DNA of 64,000 bases from Burkholderia sp. SRS-W-2-2016. Lineage in GTDB: Bacteria; Pseudomonadota; Gammaproteobacteria; Burkholderiales; Burkholderiaceae. Each line of letters begins with the position of its first letter. Positions within the stretch are counted from its first letter, which is position 1. The stretch covers positions 143,493 to 207,492 of the forward strand of contig NZ_MSDV01000078.1 in the NCBI RefSeq assembly GCF_001931485.1. Direction: 5' to 3'. A program made the position numbers and the translations under genes. The notes beneath the pieces were generated by a model that saw only the letters and a list, made by a program, of their open reading frames with translations, made no database searches and was not told the origin of the DNA. Shown piece by piece: positions 26,212 to 35,447 of this stretch.

Positions 26212-26817
26212 ATGAACACCCAACCCGCAGTCTTCATCGACAAGGACGGCACACTGCTCGAAGACGTGCCGTACAACGCCGACCCCGCGCTGATGCGTTT
26301 CGCGCCGGGCGCGCGCGAAGGGCTCGCTCTGCTGGCCGCCTATCCGCTCACGCTGTTCGTGATCAGCAATCAGGCCGGCGTCGCGCTCGGCAAGTTCGAC
26401 GAGACCGCGTTGCTCGACGTCGAAAACCGCCTGCAGCACATGTTTGCCGAATGCGGCGCGAAGCTCGCGGGCGTGTACTGGTGCCCGCATCATCCGCAAG
26501 GCAGCGTCGCGCGCTACGCGCTCGCGTGCGATTGCCGCAAGCCGGAGCCCGGCATGCTGCTGCGCGCGGCGCAGGAGCATCAAATCGATCTGGCGAACAG
26601 CTGGTTCATCGGCGACATTCTCGACGACGTCGAAGCGGGCAATCGCGCCGGCTGCCATACCGTGCTGCTCGACAACAGTCACGAGACAGAGTGGCGGGTC
26701 GGCCCGCAACGCGTGCCCGGCATATGCGCCGCCAATCTGCACGAGGCCGCGCAGCACGTGGTGCTGCACGGTATGCCGGCGGGTGCCGCCGCGCACCACA
26801 AGGGAGCGATCCAATGA
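26212..26817 (+). CDS. HAD-IIIA phosphatase, D,D-heptose bisphosphate phosphatase (GmhB)-like
   Basis: A 201-residue HAD hydrolase. VFIDKDGTLLEDVPY carries the catalytic DxDGT pair, VISNQAGVALGKF is motif II, CRKPEPGMLLRAAQ motif III and FIGDILDDVEAGNRAG motif IV. The CPHH...CDC segment near residues 95-110 is the zinc loop typical of GmhB and histidinol-phosphate phosphatase. With two GT9 (heptosyltransferase-family) genes nearby, dephosphorylation of a heptose bisphosphate precursor is the best guess. Its stop overlaps the GT9 start (ATGA). Confidence 0.87.
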   Translation: MNTQPAVFIDKDGTLLEDVPYNADPALMRFAPGAREGLALLAAYPLTLFVISNQAGVALGKFDETALLDVENRLQHMFAECGAKLAGVYWCPHHPQGSVARYALACDCRKPEPGMLLRAAQEHQIDLANSWFIGDILDDVEAGNRAGCHTVLLDNSHETEWRVGPQRVPGICAANLHEAAQHVVLHGMPAGAAAHHKGAIQ

Positions 26818-28133
26818 ACGCGCCGCTGCCGCTCGCGCCGCCGATCCTGGCGCACGCGCGCGTGCCCGACACGTCGCCGCCCGGCTGCTGGGGCGCCGAC
26901 GTCAAGCGGATTCTGTGCGTGCGCCTGGACAATCTCGGCGACGTGCTGATGAGCACGCCCGCGCTGCATGCGTTGCGCGAGTCCGGCGCGAACCGCCATC
27001 TGACGTTGCTCGGCTCGCGCAGCGGCGTCGCGCTCGCGCCGTTTCTCGACGACATCGACGACGTGATCGAATACGACGCGCCGTGGGTCGCGCCCGCGTC
27101 GGGCAGTGGTCACGATCTGGCCGCCGATCGCCGGATGCAGCAGCGCCTGCGCGCCGGCCGCTTCGACGCTGCGGTCATCTTCACCGTGTACAGCCAGAGT
27201 CCGCTGCCGGCCGCGATGCTGTGCTATCTGGCCGGCATTCCGCGCCGTCTCGCGCATTGCCGCGAGAACCCGTACGCCTTACTGACCGACTGGCTGCGCG
27301 AACCCGAGCCGCAGCAACGCACCCGTCACGAGGTGCAACGTCAGCTCGATCTGGTGGGCCACGTCGGCGCGCGAACCTTGGACACCCGTATGCGTTTCCA
27401 CGTGCCGGCCGCCGCGCGCCGCTCGCTCGACGCGCAACTGGCCGCGCTGCGCATCGGGCCTAACGGGCCTGACATGCCCGGCACCCCCGCCGCCGCGAAT
27501 GCCCAGAACGCCCCGCACGCCTCTAACACCGCCCCGATCGTCCTGCATCCAGGCGCGACCGCCGCTTCGCGCCGCTATCCGCCCGAGCGCTTCGGCGCGG
27601 TCGCGAGCCGGCTCGCACTGGCCACCGGCGCGCCGATACTGCTGACCGGCAGCGCGAGCGAACGGCCGCTGGTCGAAGCGGTGCTGCGCGCGGCCGTGCC
27701 CGCCGTCCGCCCGCAACTGCACGACCTGAGCGGCGCGTTGAACCTCGGCGAACTCGCCGCGCTGCTCGAACGCGCGAGCGTGCTGATCTCGAACAACAGC
27801 GGCCCGGTCCATCTCGCGTCCGCGCTCGGCACGCCGGTGGTCGATCTCTACGCGCTGACCAATCCACAGCACACGCCGTGGCAGACCGCGCAGCGGGTGC
27901 TGTATCGCGATGTCGAATGCCGCTGGTGCTATCGCAGCGTGTGTCCGCACGAGCATCACGCCTGCCTGCTCGGCATATCGATCGATGAAGTCGTGCACGC
28001 GGCACTGGAATTGCGACACGAGCAGGCACCGTCGGGTCGACGCGACCCGCCAGTGAAAAGCGCTTGCGCGCAGTGCGAACCGTGTAGCGACGGCGTCGCG
28101 TCGTCGCTGACCGATCAGCCCGCGGTCCCCTGA
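26814..28133 (+). CDS. Family 9 (heptosyltransferase-like) glycosyltransferase
   Basis: A 439-residue GT-B enzyme. The N-domain start RILCVRLDNLGDVLMSTPAL and the C-domain donor motif VLISNNSGPVHLASALGTPV are family hallmarks, as is VLHPGATAASRRYPPERFG near 240. A Cys/His-rich stretch, CRWCYRSVCPHEHHACL, occurs near 365, also common in GT9 enzymes. The last ~40 residues are a variable tail. It starts inside the stop of the HAD gene and precedes the carbamoyltransferase by 22 bases. Confidence 0.88.
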   Translation: MNAPLPLAPPILAHARVPDTSPPGCWGADVKRILCVRLDNLGDVLMSTPALHALRESGANRHLTLLGSRSGVALAPFLDDIDDVIEYDAPWVAPASGSGHDLAADRRMQQRLRAGRFDAAVIFTVYSQSPLPAAMLCYLAGIPRRLAHCRENPYALLTDWLREPEPQQRTRHEVQRQLDLVGHVGARTLDTRMRFHVPAAARRSLDAQLAALRIGPNGPDMPGTPAAANAQNAPHASNTAPIVLHPGATAASRRYPPERFGAVASRLALATGAPILLTGSASERPLVEAVLRAAVPAVRPQLHDLSGALNLGELAALLERASVLISNNSGPVHLASALGTPVVDLYALTNPQHTPWQTAQRVLYRDVECRWCYRSVCPHEHHACLLGISIDEVVHAALELRHEQAPSGRRDPPVKSACAQCEPCSDGVASSLTDQPAVP

Positions 28134-28155
28134 ACCCACTTCCATAGCGAACGCC

Positions 28156-29901
28156 ATGTACACACTCGGAATCAATGCGGTCTATCACGACAGCGCGGCC
28201 GCGCTGCTGCGCGACGGCGTGGTGCTCGCGGCCGCCGAAGACGAACGCTTCACGCACGTGAAGCACGCGAAACGGCCGGTGCCGTTTTCCACCTGGCAAT
28301 TGCCGTTCGACGCGATCGACTACTGCCTGAAAGCGGCCGGCATTACGCTCGCCGATGTCGATCATGTCGCCTACTCGTACGATCCGCAGCTATTCGGCGG
28401 GATGCCTAAGCAACCGGGCGCGACGATCGAGCTGCCGTTCGATCCGGCTGGCACGCGTTTGGACAATCCGTCCGCGTCCCCGTGGGACCCGCTGTTTCTC
28501 AGCTATATCGCCAACGCGAAGGGACAACTGCTCGACGGCGCGCCGCATCATCTGCGCAAGCGTTTTCAGCGGGTGAACCGCGAGCACGGCTTTGCATGGC
28601 ACTTCGTCGATCACCATCTCGCGCACGAGGCAAGCGCGTTTCTCGCCGCGCCGTTCGACGACACCGCGGTGCTGACGATGGACGGCCGCGGCGAAGGCGT
28701 GACGACCAGCATGGGACAATTCGTCGGCGGCGAGTACACGCGCCTGAAACAGGTGGAGCTGCCGCATTCGCTCGGACTGCTGTATGAAGCGGTCACCGAT
28801 TGGCTCGGCTTCCTGCATTCGTCGGACGAGTACAAGGTGATGGCGCTCGCGTCGTACGGCAAACCGGTGTACGTGGATGTGTTCCGCGAGATCGTCCGCT
28901 ATCGGCAGGACGGCAGCTATACAGTCGACACGCCGCGTCTGACCGAACGATTCGGCCCCGCTCGCGAGCGCGGCGGCCCGCTCGAACAGCGTCACTTCGA
29001 TATCGCGCATTCGTTGCAGCGCGTGCTCGAAGAGACTGTGCTCGAACTGGCGAACTGGCTGCATCGGCAGACCGGTTTGAGCCGGCTGTGCATGGCCGGC
29101 GGCGTCGCGCTGAACTGCGTGATGAATTCCAAGCTGCGCGACGCGGGACCGTTCGACGAAGTGTGGGTGCAGCCGGCGGCCGGCGACGCCGGCACCGCGC
29201 TCGGCGCGGCGCTGTGGACCGACTATCGCGAGCGGGCCGCGCACGGCGACCGCGCGCGCCACTGGCGCATGGATCACGCGTACCTCGGCCCCGAGTACGG
29301 CGAGGCGGAAATCGAGCAGTTTTTGCGCTGGTCGAAGGTGCCGTACCGGCGTCTCGACGATATCGCCGGCACCACCGCCGATCTGCTCGCGAACGGCAGC
29401 GTGATCGGCTGGTATCAGGGCCGCACCGAGTTCGGGCCGCGCGCGCTCGGCGCGCGTTCGATCCTCGCGTCGCCGGTCGATCCGCGGATGCAGGCGAAGC
29501 TCAACGAGATCAAGGATCGCGAGGACTTCCGCCCGGTCGCGCCGGTCGTGATGGAGGAACACGCGAACGACTGGTTCGTGAACGGCCAGAGCGCGCCGTT
29601 CATGCTGTTCGTGTTCGACGTGCGCGAGGACAAGGCCGCACGCATTCCGGCCGTGCGCCATGTGGACGGCACCGCGCGCGTGCAGACCATCAACCGCGCG
29701 CAGCATCCGCTCTACTACGATGTGCTGGCCGCGTTCCGCGCGCGCACCGGCGTGCCGATTCTGGTCAACACGTCGTTCAACACGCGCGGCGAGCCGATGG
29801 TCAATTCGCCACGCGACGCGGTCGAGTCGTTCTGGACCTCGCCGCTCGACGCGCTGGTAATCGGCCCGTTCCTCGTCGAGAAAGCGGGGACCGGCACATG
29901 A
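28156..29901 (+). CDS. NodU/CmcH-family carbamoyltransferase
   Basis: A 581-residue two-domain enzyme transferring a carbamoyl group from carbamoyl phosphate to a hydroxyl, usually on a sugar. It starts LGINAVYHDSAAALLRDG. The N-terminal kinase-like domain has HFVDHHLAHEASAFLAAPF near 150, TMDGRGEGVTTS near 175 and CMAGGVALNCVMNSKLRD near 312. The C-domain has QGRTEFGPRALGARSILA near 425 and LVNTSFNTRGEPMVNSP near 535. All conserved segments look intact. Its stop overlaps the next GT2 start (ATGA). It predicts a carbamoylated sugar in the product. Confidence 0.92.
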   Translation: MYTLGINAVYHDSAAALLRDGVVLAAAEDERFTHVKHAKRPVPFSTWQLPFDAIDYCLKAAGITLADVDHVAYSYDPQLFGGMPKQPGATIELPFDPAGTRLDNPSASPWDPLFLSYIANAKGQLLDGAPHHLRKRFQRVNREHGFAWHFVDHHLAHEASAFLAAPFDDTAVLTMDGRGEGVTTSMGQFVGGEYTRLKQVELPHSLGLLYEAVTDWLGFLHSSDEYKVMALASYGKPVYVDVFREIVRYRQDGSYTVDTPRLTERFGPARERGGPLEQRHFDIAHSLQRVLEETVLELANWLHRQTGLSRLCMAGGVALNCVMNSKLRDAGPFDEVWVQPAAGDAGTALGAALWTDYRERAAHGDRARHWRMDHAYLGPEYGEAEIEQFLRWSKVPYRRLDDIAGTTADLLANGSVIGWYQGRTEFGPRALGARSILASPVDPRMQAKLNEIKDREDFRPVAPVVMEEHANDWFVNGQSAPFMLFVFDVREDKAARIPAVRHVDGTARVQTINRAQHPLYYDVLAAFRARTGVPILVNTSFNTRGEPMVNSPRDAVESFWTSPLDALVIGPFLVEKAGTGT

Positions 29902-30986
29902 GCACCACGTTTTTGTGTCCCCCGTTGCCGCATAGCGGTGTCACCGCGCGCCGCAGCAGTGCGGATTCCGAAGAGTCCGGCTGGGGGGTAGCGTCGCGCT
30001 CGTTTCCGGAGGTGTCGGTGGTGGTGCCCACCTACCGGCGCCCGGCGATGCTCGCGAACTGTCTGCGCGCGCTGTGCGCACAGCAACTGGCGGCGGACCG
30101 CTACGAGATCGTAGTCTGCGATGACGGTCCCGACGACGACACCCGCGCCTGCGTCGAACGCTTCGCACAGGAACAGGCAGCGCGCGGCCTGGAAATTCTG
30201 TACGTGCCGGTGACCCGCACCCAGGGGCCGGCCGGCGCGCGCAACGCGGGCTGGCAGCACGGGCGCGCATCGCTGATCGCGTTCACCGACGACGACACGC
30301 TGCCCGACCCGCACTGGCTGAGCGCCGGCATCGCGGCCCTCTCGCACGGCGCGGCGGCCGCCGCCGGCACGATCGTCGTGCCGCTGCCGGCGCTGCCGGA
30401 CTTGCCGACCGATTACGAAGCCGACACCAGCGGCCTCGCGCGCGCCGAGTTCGCGACCGCGAACGTGTTCGTCTCGCATGCGGCGCTGGTCGCGACCGGC
30501 GGCTTCGACGAGCGCTTCACCTGCGCGTGGCGCGAGGATTCGGACCTGCAATTCACGTTGCTGAGCGCGGGCGGCAAGATCGTCCGCGCGACCGACGCGA
30601 TCGTCGTTCATCCGGTGCGGCCCGCGCGCTGGGGCGTGAGCATCAGCCAGCAGAAGAAGAGCCAGTTCGACGCGCTGCTGTATCGCAAGCATCCCGAACT
30701 GTTTCGCGCGCGCATTCGCTCGCGTCCGCCGCTGCTGTACTATGCGATCCTCATCGCCGCGCTGGTCGCCGTCGGCGGGATGTTCGCGCAGCAAGCGGCG
30801 GTGGCGACCGCGGGCTGGCTCGCATGGTGCGCGCTGACCGGCTATTTCTCGGTGCTGCGGCTGCGCCGGCGCAACCACGGCTGGCGCCACATCGCCGAGA
30901 TGGTCTGGACCTCGATCCCGATTCCGTTTCTATCGATCTTCTGGCGGCTGTACGGCGCCATCCGTTTCAAGGTGTTCTTTCCATGA
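29898..30986 (+). CDS. Family 2 glycosyltransferase with C-terminal membrane segment
   Basis: A 362-residue enzyme with a 38-residue N-terminal extension before VSVVVPTYRRPAMLANCL. Donor-site text is VVCDDGPDDDT, GPAGARNAGWQHG and LIAFTDDDTLPDPHWL (DXD near residue 135); WREDSDLQFTLLSAGG is the acceptor-side motif. A hydrophobic stretch, LLYYAILIAALVAVGGMFAQ, near 278 and a following segment suggest membrane attachment. The start overlaps the carbamoyltransferase stop and its own stop overlaps the GT9 start, both as ATGA. Confidence 0.87.
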   Translation: MSTTFLCPPLPHSGVTARRSSADSEESGWGVASRSFPEVSVVVPTYRRPAMLANCLRALCAQQLAADRYEIVVCDDGPDDDTRACVERFAQEQAARGLEILYVPVTRTQGPAGARNAGWQHGRASLIAFTDDDTLPDPHWLSAGIAALSHGAAAAAGTIVVPLPALPDLPTDYEADTSGLARAEFATANVFVSHAALVATGGFDERFTCAWREDSDLQFTLLSAGGKIVRATDAIVVHPVRPARWGVSISQQKKSQFDALLYRKHPELFRARIRSRPPLLYYAILIAALVAVGGMFAQQAAVATAGWLAWCALTGYFSVLRLRRRNHGWRHIAEMVWTSIPIPFLSIFWRLYGAIRFKVFFP

Positions 30987-32122
30987 CCGCACCCTCGCTG
31001 CTGGCGGCGCTCGCGCCGTGCCGTATCGTCGTGTTTCGCGCGCTGCAGCTCGGCGACATGCTGTGCGCGGTGCCCGCGCTCCGGGCGTTGCGCGCGGCCG
31101 CGCCCGACGCCCATATCGCGCTGATCGGCCTGCCGTGGGCGCGGACGTTCGTAGAACGTTATGCGGACCTCGTCGACGAACTGATCGTGTTTCCGGGCGC
31201 GCTCGGGTTTCCCGAGCAGCCGGAGACCAACGACGGCCTGCCCGACTTCTTTGCCGCGATGCGCGACCGACACTTCGATCTCGCGATGCAGCTGCACGGC
31301 AGCGGCGGCATCGCGAACGATCTGCTGCGCCAATTCGGCGCACGCGCCGACGCCGGCTTCGTGCAACCGGACGAACGCCCCCGCGCCGGCTGCTTTATCG
31401 ACTGGCCCGACACGCTGCCCGAACCCGAACGCTATCTCGCGCTGATGAGCGCGCTAGGCGCGCCGGCACACGACCGCAAGCTGAGCTTCCCGCTCACCGA
31501 CCATGATCGCGACGAGTACGCGGCGCTGCGCGAGCGGCATGGGATCGAAGCGCAGCGCCTCGTGCTCGTGCATCCGGGCGCGCAATTGCCGTCGCGGCGC
31601 TGGCCCGCCGAACGCTTCGCGGGGCTCGCCGATCATCTCGCCGCCGACGGCTGGCAGATCGCGATCACCGGCACCGCCGCCGAAGCGCCGCTGACCTGCG
31701 CGGTGCTCGGCGCGATGAGCGCGCCCGCGCTGCACCTGGCCGGCACGACCTCGCTCGGCGCGCTCGCGGCGCTGGTCGCCGACGCACGCCTCGTGGTCAG
31801 CAACGACACCGGCATCTCGCACATTGCCGCCGCGCTGGAAACGGCCTCTGTCGTGATCGCGTGCGGCAGCGACACGCGGCGCTGGGCGCCGCTCGATCAC
31901 CTGCTGCACCGCGTGCTCGCCGACTATCCGCCGTGCCGGCCGTGCATGTTCCGCGACTGTCCGTATGGTCATCCGTGCGCGCGGAACATCGGCGTCGAAA
32001 CGGTGGTCGAGGCCGCGCGCGCGCAACTCGCGCGGGTGCCGGATACGCATCCGGGCGCGCCGGGCACGCTGCAGGTATGCACCGATCCGCTGACTTTCCA
32101 GGAGCTGCACCATGCTGCGTAA
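30983..32122 (+). CDS. Family 9 glycosyltransferase (second)
   Basis: A 379-residue GT9 enzyme starting MTAPSLLAALAPCRIVVFRA. The acceptor-domain motif FRALQLGDMLCAVPALRALR, LVLVHPGAQLPSRRWPAERF near 195 and LVVSNDTGISHIAAALETAS near 270 match the family. CRPCMFRDCPYGHPC near 318 is a Cys cluster like that of the first GT9. It overlaps its neighbours on both sides (4 bases upstream, 11 bases downstream), so it is part of one coupled operon. Confidence 0.88.
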   Translation: MTAPSLLAALAPCRIVVFRALQLGDMLCAVPALRALRAAAPDAHIALIGLPWARTFVERYADLVDELIVFPGALGFPEQPETNDGLPDFFAAMRDRHFDLAMQLHGSGGIANDLLRQFGARADAGFVQPDERPRAGCFIDWPDTLPEPERYLALMSALGAPAHDRKLSFPLTDHDRDEYAALRERHGIEAQRLVLVHPGAQLPSRRWPAERFAGLADHLAADGWQIAITGTAAEAPLTCAVLGAMSAPALHLAGTTSLGALAALVADARLVVSNDTGISHIAAALETASVVIACGSDTRRWAPLDHLLHRVLADYPPCRPCMFRDCPYGHPCARNIGVETVVEAARAQLARVPDTHPGAPGTLQVCTDPLTFQELHHAA

Positions 32123-33068
32123 CTGCCGCCGCCTGCGCGTGCTGACCTGGCACGTGCACGGCAACTACATGTACTACCTGAGCCAGGCGCCGCACGACTT
32201 CTATCTGGTCACCAAACCGGGCCATCCGCCCGGATATGCGGGCAAGGTCGGCGTACTGCCGTGGGGCAAGAACGTGCACGAGGTATCGATCGAGGAGGTT
32301 CCCAGTCAGCAGTTCGACGTTATCCTGTATCAGCACCGCGCGCACTGGGATCGCGACCGCGAACAGGTGCTGAGTGCCGCGCAACAGCGTCTGCCGCGCG
32401 TCTACGTCGAGCACGATCCGCCGCAGGAGAATCCTTTTCAGCAATGGCATTGGGTCGACGATCCGAACACGCTGCTGGTGCACGTCACGCATTTCAACCG
32501 GCTGATGTGGGACAGCGGCGTCACGCCGACGCGCGTAATCGAACACGGTGTGGTGGTGCCTGACGGCGTGCGCTATAGCGGTGAACTCGAACGCGGGGTC
32601 GTGGTCGTCAATCATCTCGCGCAGCGCGGCCGCCGGCTCGGCGCCGACGTGTTCAACGAAACGCGCACCCGCGTGCCGCTCGATCTGGTCGGGATGGACG
32701 CGGCGCGGCTCGCCGGCATCGGCGAAATCGGCAATCTGGAACTGGCCGCGTTCACCTCGCGCTACCGGCTCTTTTTCAATCCGATCCGCTGGACCAGTCT
32801 CGGCCTCGCGATCGTCGAGGCGATGACGATCGGCATGCCGATCGTCGGACTCGCGACCGCAGAACTGGCGACCGTTATCCGCAACGGCGAGAACGGCTTC
32901 GTGCATACCGATGTCGACGCGCTGGTCGATGCGATGCATGCCTTGCTGCGCGATCCCGCCGAAGCGCGCCGGCTCGGCGACGGCGCGCGGCGCACCGCGC
33001 TGGAACGCTTCCATATCGACCGTTTTGCACAAGACTGGCACGACACGTTGCTGCAGGTCACCGCGTAA
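32112..33068 (+). CDS. Glycosyltransferase family 4-like protein
   Basis: A 318-residue protein starting MLRNCRRLRVLTWHVHGNYM. The N-terminal half is atypical for GT4 and short, but the C-terminal half has VIEHGVVVPDG near 140, NPIRWTSLGLAIVEAMTIGM near 222 (the ExxxxxxxE region) and FVHTDVDALVDAMHALL near 265, as in GT4 enzymes. It overlaps the preceding GT9 gene by 11 bases. Function as a glycosyltransferase is likely; donor unknown. Confidence 0.8.
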   Translation: MLRNCRRLRVLTWHVHGNYMYYLSQAPHDFYLVTKPGHPPGYAGKVGVLPWGKNVHEVSIEEVPSQQFDVILYQHRAHWDRDREQVLSAAQQRLPRVYVEHDPPQENPFQQWHWVDDPNTLLVHVTHFNRLMWDSGVTPTRVIEHGVVVPDGVRYSGELERGVVVVNHLAQRGRRLGADVFNETRTRVPLDLVGMDAARLAGIGEIGNLELAAFTSRYRLFFNPIRWTSLGLAIVEAMTIGMPIVGLATAELATVIRNGENGFVHTDVDALVDAMHALLRDPAEARRLGDGARRTALERFHIDRFAQDWHDTLLQVTA

Positions 33069-33107
33069 CGCGTTGACTCGCCCGGACGATCATAAGGATC
33101 ACCGATC

Positions 33108-34109
33108 ATGAAAGAACTCACCCGCAAGCGGATTCTGGTTACCGGCGGCGCCGGCTTTCTCGGCTCGCATCTGTGCGAGCGGCTGGTTGCGCAAGGACAC
33201 GACGTGCTGTGCGTCGATAACTTCTATACCGGCACCAAGGACAACATCGCGCACCTGCTCGACTGCGCGAATTTCGAACTGATGCGCCACGACGTGACCT
33301 TTCCGTTGTATGTGGAAGTCGACGAAATCTATAACCTCGCGTGTCCCGCGTCGCCGATTCACTATCAGTACGATCCGGTGCAGACCACCAAGACCAGCGT
33401 GCACGGCGCGATCAATATGCTCGGGCTTGCTAAACGCGTGAAGGCGCGGATTTTTCAGGCGTCGACCAGCGAGGTGTACGGCGATGCCCTCGTGCATCCG
33501 CAGAAAGAGGACTACTGGGGACATGTGAATCCGATCGGCCCGCGTTCGTGTTACGACGAAGGCAAACGCTGCGCGGAGACGCTTTTCGTCGATTACCGGC
33601 GGCAGCATGGTCTGTCGATCTGCATCGCGCGGATTTTCAACACCTATGGTCCGCGCATGCATCCGGCCGATGGACGGGTGGTGTCGAACTTCATGATGCA
33701 GGCGCTGCGCGGCGAGCCGTTGACCGTGTACGGCGACGGCTCGCAGACGCGCTCGTTCTGCTACGTCGACGACATGATCGACGCGTTTATCCGCCTGATG
33801 AACAGCGGCGACGATGCCGGTGGGCCGGTCAATCTCGGCAATCCGCACGAGGTCTCGATGCGGGAGATCGCGCAGCGGATCGTCACGGTGACCGGATCGA
33901 GTTCGACGCTCGAAGCGCGGCCGTTGCCGGCCGACGATCCGTGGCACCGGCAACCGGATATTGCGCGCGCGCGGGAGCTGCTCGGCTGGGAGCCGGCTAC
34001 TTCGCTCGACGAAGGATTGCTGAGAACTGCGAGGTATTTTCGGGCGCGGCTTGCGGCTGGCGCGGAGACGGTGCCGGAGGCCGTCAAGGCAGGCGAGGCC
34101 GCGGGTTGA
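33108..34109 (+). CDS. UDP-glucuronate decarboxylase (UDP-xylose synthase) type NAD-dependent epimerase
   Basis: A 333-residue extended SDR. ILVTGGAGFLGSHLCERL is the NAD site; ASTSEVYGDALVHPQKEDYW and the catalytic SCYDEGKRCAETLFVDY (YxxxK) are hallmarks of UXS, which converts UDP-glucuronic acid to UDP-xylose. RIFNTYGPRMHPADGRVVSN, TRSFCYVDDMI and PVNLGNPHEVSM also fit. AAGGATCACC precedes the ATG. It is the last gene of the operon and would provide a pentose donor for one of the glycosyltransferases. Confidence 0.92.
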   Translation: MKELTRKRILVTGGAGFLGSHLCERLVAQGHDVLCVDNFYTGTKDNIAHLLDCANFELMRHDVTFPLYVEVDEIYNLACPASPIHYQYDPVQTTKTSVHGAINMLGLAKRVKARIFQASTSEVYGDALVHPQKEDYWGHVNPIGPRSCYDEGKRCAETLFVDYRRQHGLSICIARIFNTYGPRMHPADGRVVSNFMMQALRGEPLTVYGDGSQTRSFCYVDDMIDAFIRLMNSGDDAGGPVNLGNPHEVSMREIAQRIVTVTGSSSTLEARPLPADDPWHRQPDIARARELLGWEPATSLDEGLLRTARYFRARLAAGAETVPEAVKAGEAAG

Positions 34110-34162
34110 GCGGTCTTTCGCAGTGGCCTTTCACTCGCCCGGCACTCGCGCCGCCACCTACG

Positions 34163-35308
34163 TCACGGTTGCCCCGAGCCCCCCGACGCCCCATACACCT
34201 GCCCGGTCACATAACTCATCCGCGCCATCGCCAGCGCGACGTATACCGGCGCGATCTCGGCCGGCTGGCCCGGCCGGCCCATCGGCGTCTGCGCGCCGAA
34301 CTGTTCGAGGTTCTTCTGTGTCTGTCCACCGCTCACCTGCAGCGGTGTCCAGAACGGCCCCGGCGCGACCGCGTTCACGCGGATGCCGCGCGAGATCATC
34401 TGCTTGGCGAGCGACTTGGTGAAATTCGCGATCGCGGCCTTGGTCATCGCGTAGTCGAGCAGGTTGATCGACGGATCGTAGGCGTTGACCGAACTCGTAT
34501 TGATGATCGCCGCGCCCGGCGACATGTGCGGGATCGCGGCCCTGGTAAGCCAGAACATTCCGTACAGATTGGTGCGCAACGTCCAGTCGAAATCCTCGGT
34601 GCTGATGTCGAGAATCGAGTCGTGGCTGTGCTGACGTCCCGCGTTGTTGACCAGTACGTCCAGTCCACCGAAGCCGTTCACCGCGCGCTCGACTGCCTGC
34701 TTGCAGAATGCTTCGTCGCGGATATCGCCGGGAAGCGCGAGCGCGTTGCGGCCCGCGTCGCGAATCAGCTGGATGACCTCGCGCGCATCGGGTTCCTCGG
34801 CGGACAGATAGACGATCGCGACGTCCGCGCCTTCGCGCGCGAACGCGATCGCCGCCGCGCGACCGATGCCCGAGTCGCCGCCGGTGATCAGCGCCTTACG
34901 GCCCGCGAGCAGACCGCAGCCGCGATAGCTCGATTCGCCATGGTCCGGACGAGGCGTCATGCGGCTCGCGAGACCCGGCCACGGTTGCTGCTGAGGGGAG
35001 AACGGCGGGTGCGGGTAAAGGCCCCGTGGGTCGCGCAACGGTGTGCCCGTATCCGCCGCGGGCGATGCGTTACCGGCCTCGTTGCCGGGACTCGCCCGGT
35101 GTGCGGAGTCGGGCGTCGCGCCCGCGGTGCCGGTCACGCCCGGCACGACCGCCCCGGCGGCGAGCGCATTGCCGGCGAACATCGCGGCCAGGCCCGCCGC
35201 CGCGCTTTGAACGACCTTGCGGCGGGTCGGGGATAGGTCATCCGGCGCGCTTCGATGCTCGGGTTGTCCTTCATGATCGCCTTCGCTGTTGGTGTGATCG
35301 CTGCACAT
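34163..35308 (-). CDS. SDR family oxidoreductase with Tat-like N-terminus
   Basis: A 381-residue short-chain dehydrogenase of the general-stress YghA/GSP39-like group. The N-terminal ~60 residues contain TRRKVVQSAAAGLAAMFAGN, which looks like a twin-arginine signal (though the motif is SPTRRKVV, not the full consensus). The enzyme core has KALITGGDSGIGRAAAIAFA near 137, NNAGRQ, INTSS and DYAMTKAAIANFTKSLAK (YxxxK) near 285. It is a close paralogue of the cytosolic SDR at 43115, which lacks the signal. Substrate unknown. Confidence 0.87.
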   Translation of the reverse strand: MCSDHTNSEGDHEGQPEHRSAPDDLSPTRRKVVQSAAAGLAAMFAGNALAAGAVVPGVTGTAGATPDSAHRASPGNEAGNASPAADTGTPLRDPRGLYPHPPFSPQQQPWPGLASRMTPRPDHGESSYRGCGLLAGRKALITGGDSGIGRAAAIAFAREGADVAIVYLSAEEPDAREVIQLIRDAGRNALALPGDIRDEAFCKQAVERAVNGFGGLDVLVNNAGRQHSHDSILDISTEDFDWTLRTNLYGMFWLTRAAIPHMSPGAAIINTSSVNAYDPSINLLDYAMTKAAIANFTKSLAKQMISRGIRVNAVAPGPFWTPLQVSGGQTQKNLEQFGAQTPMGRPGQPAEIAPVYVALAMARMSYVTGQVYGASGGSGQP

Positions 35309-35447
35309 GGGTCGCTCCGGTAAGAGTTCGCTAAAGGTCGAGGCTTACTGGCCGTTTTGCGGCGCGCCAGCCGTACCACCGTTGGTGCCGTGGCCCGTGT
35401 TCGGGCGCGCGTTGTTGTGCAAAGCGCTAGGGCTCTGCGTCGGCGAA

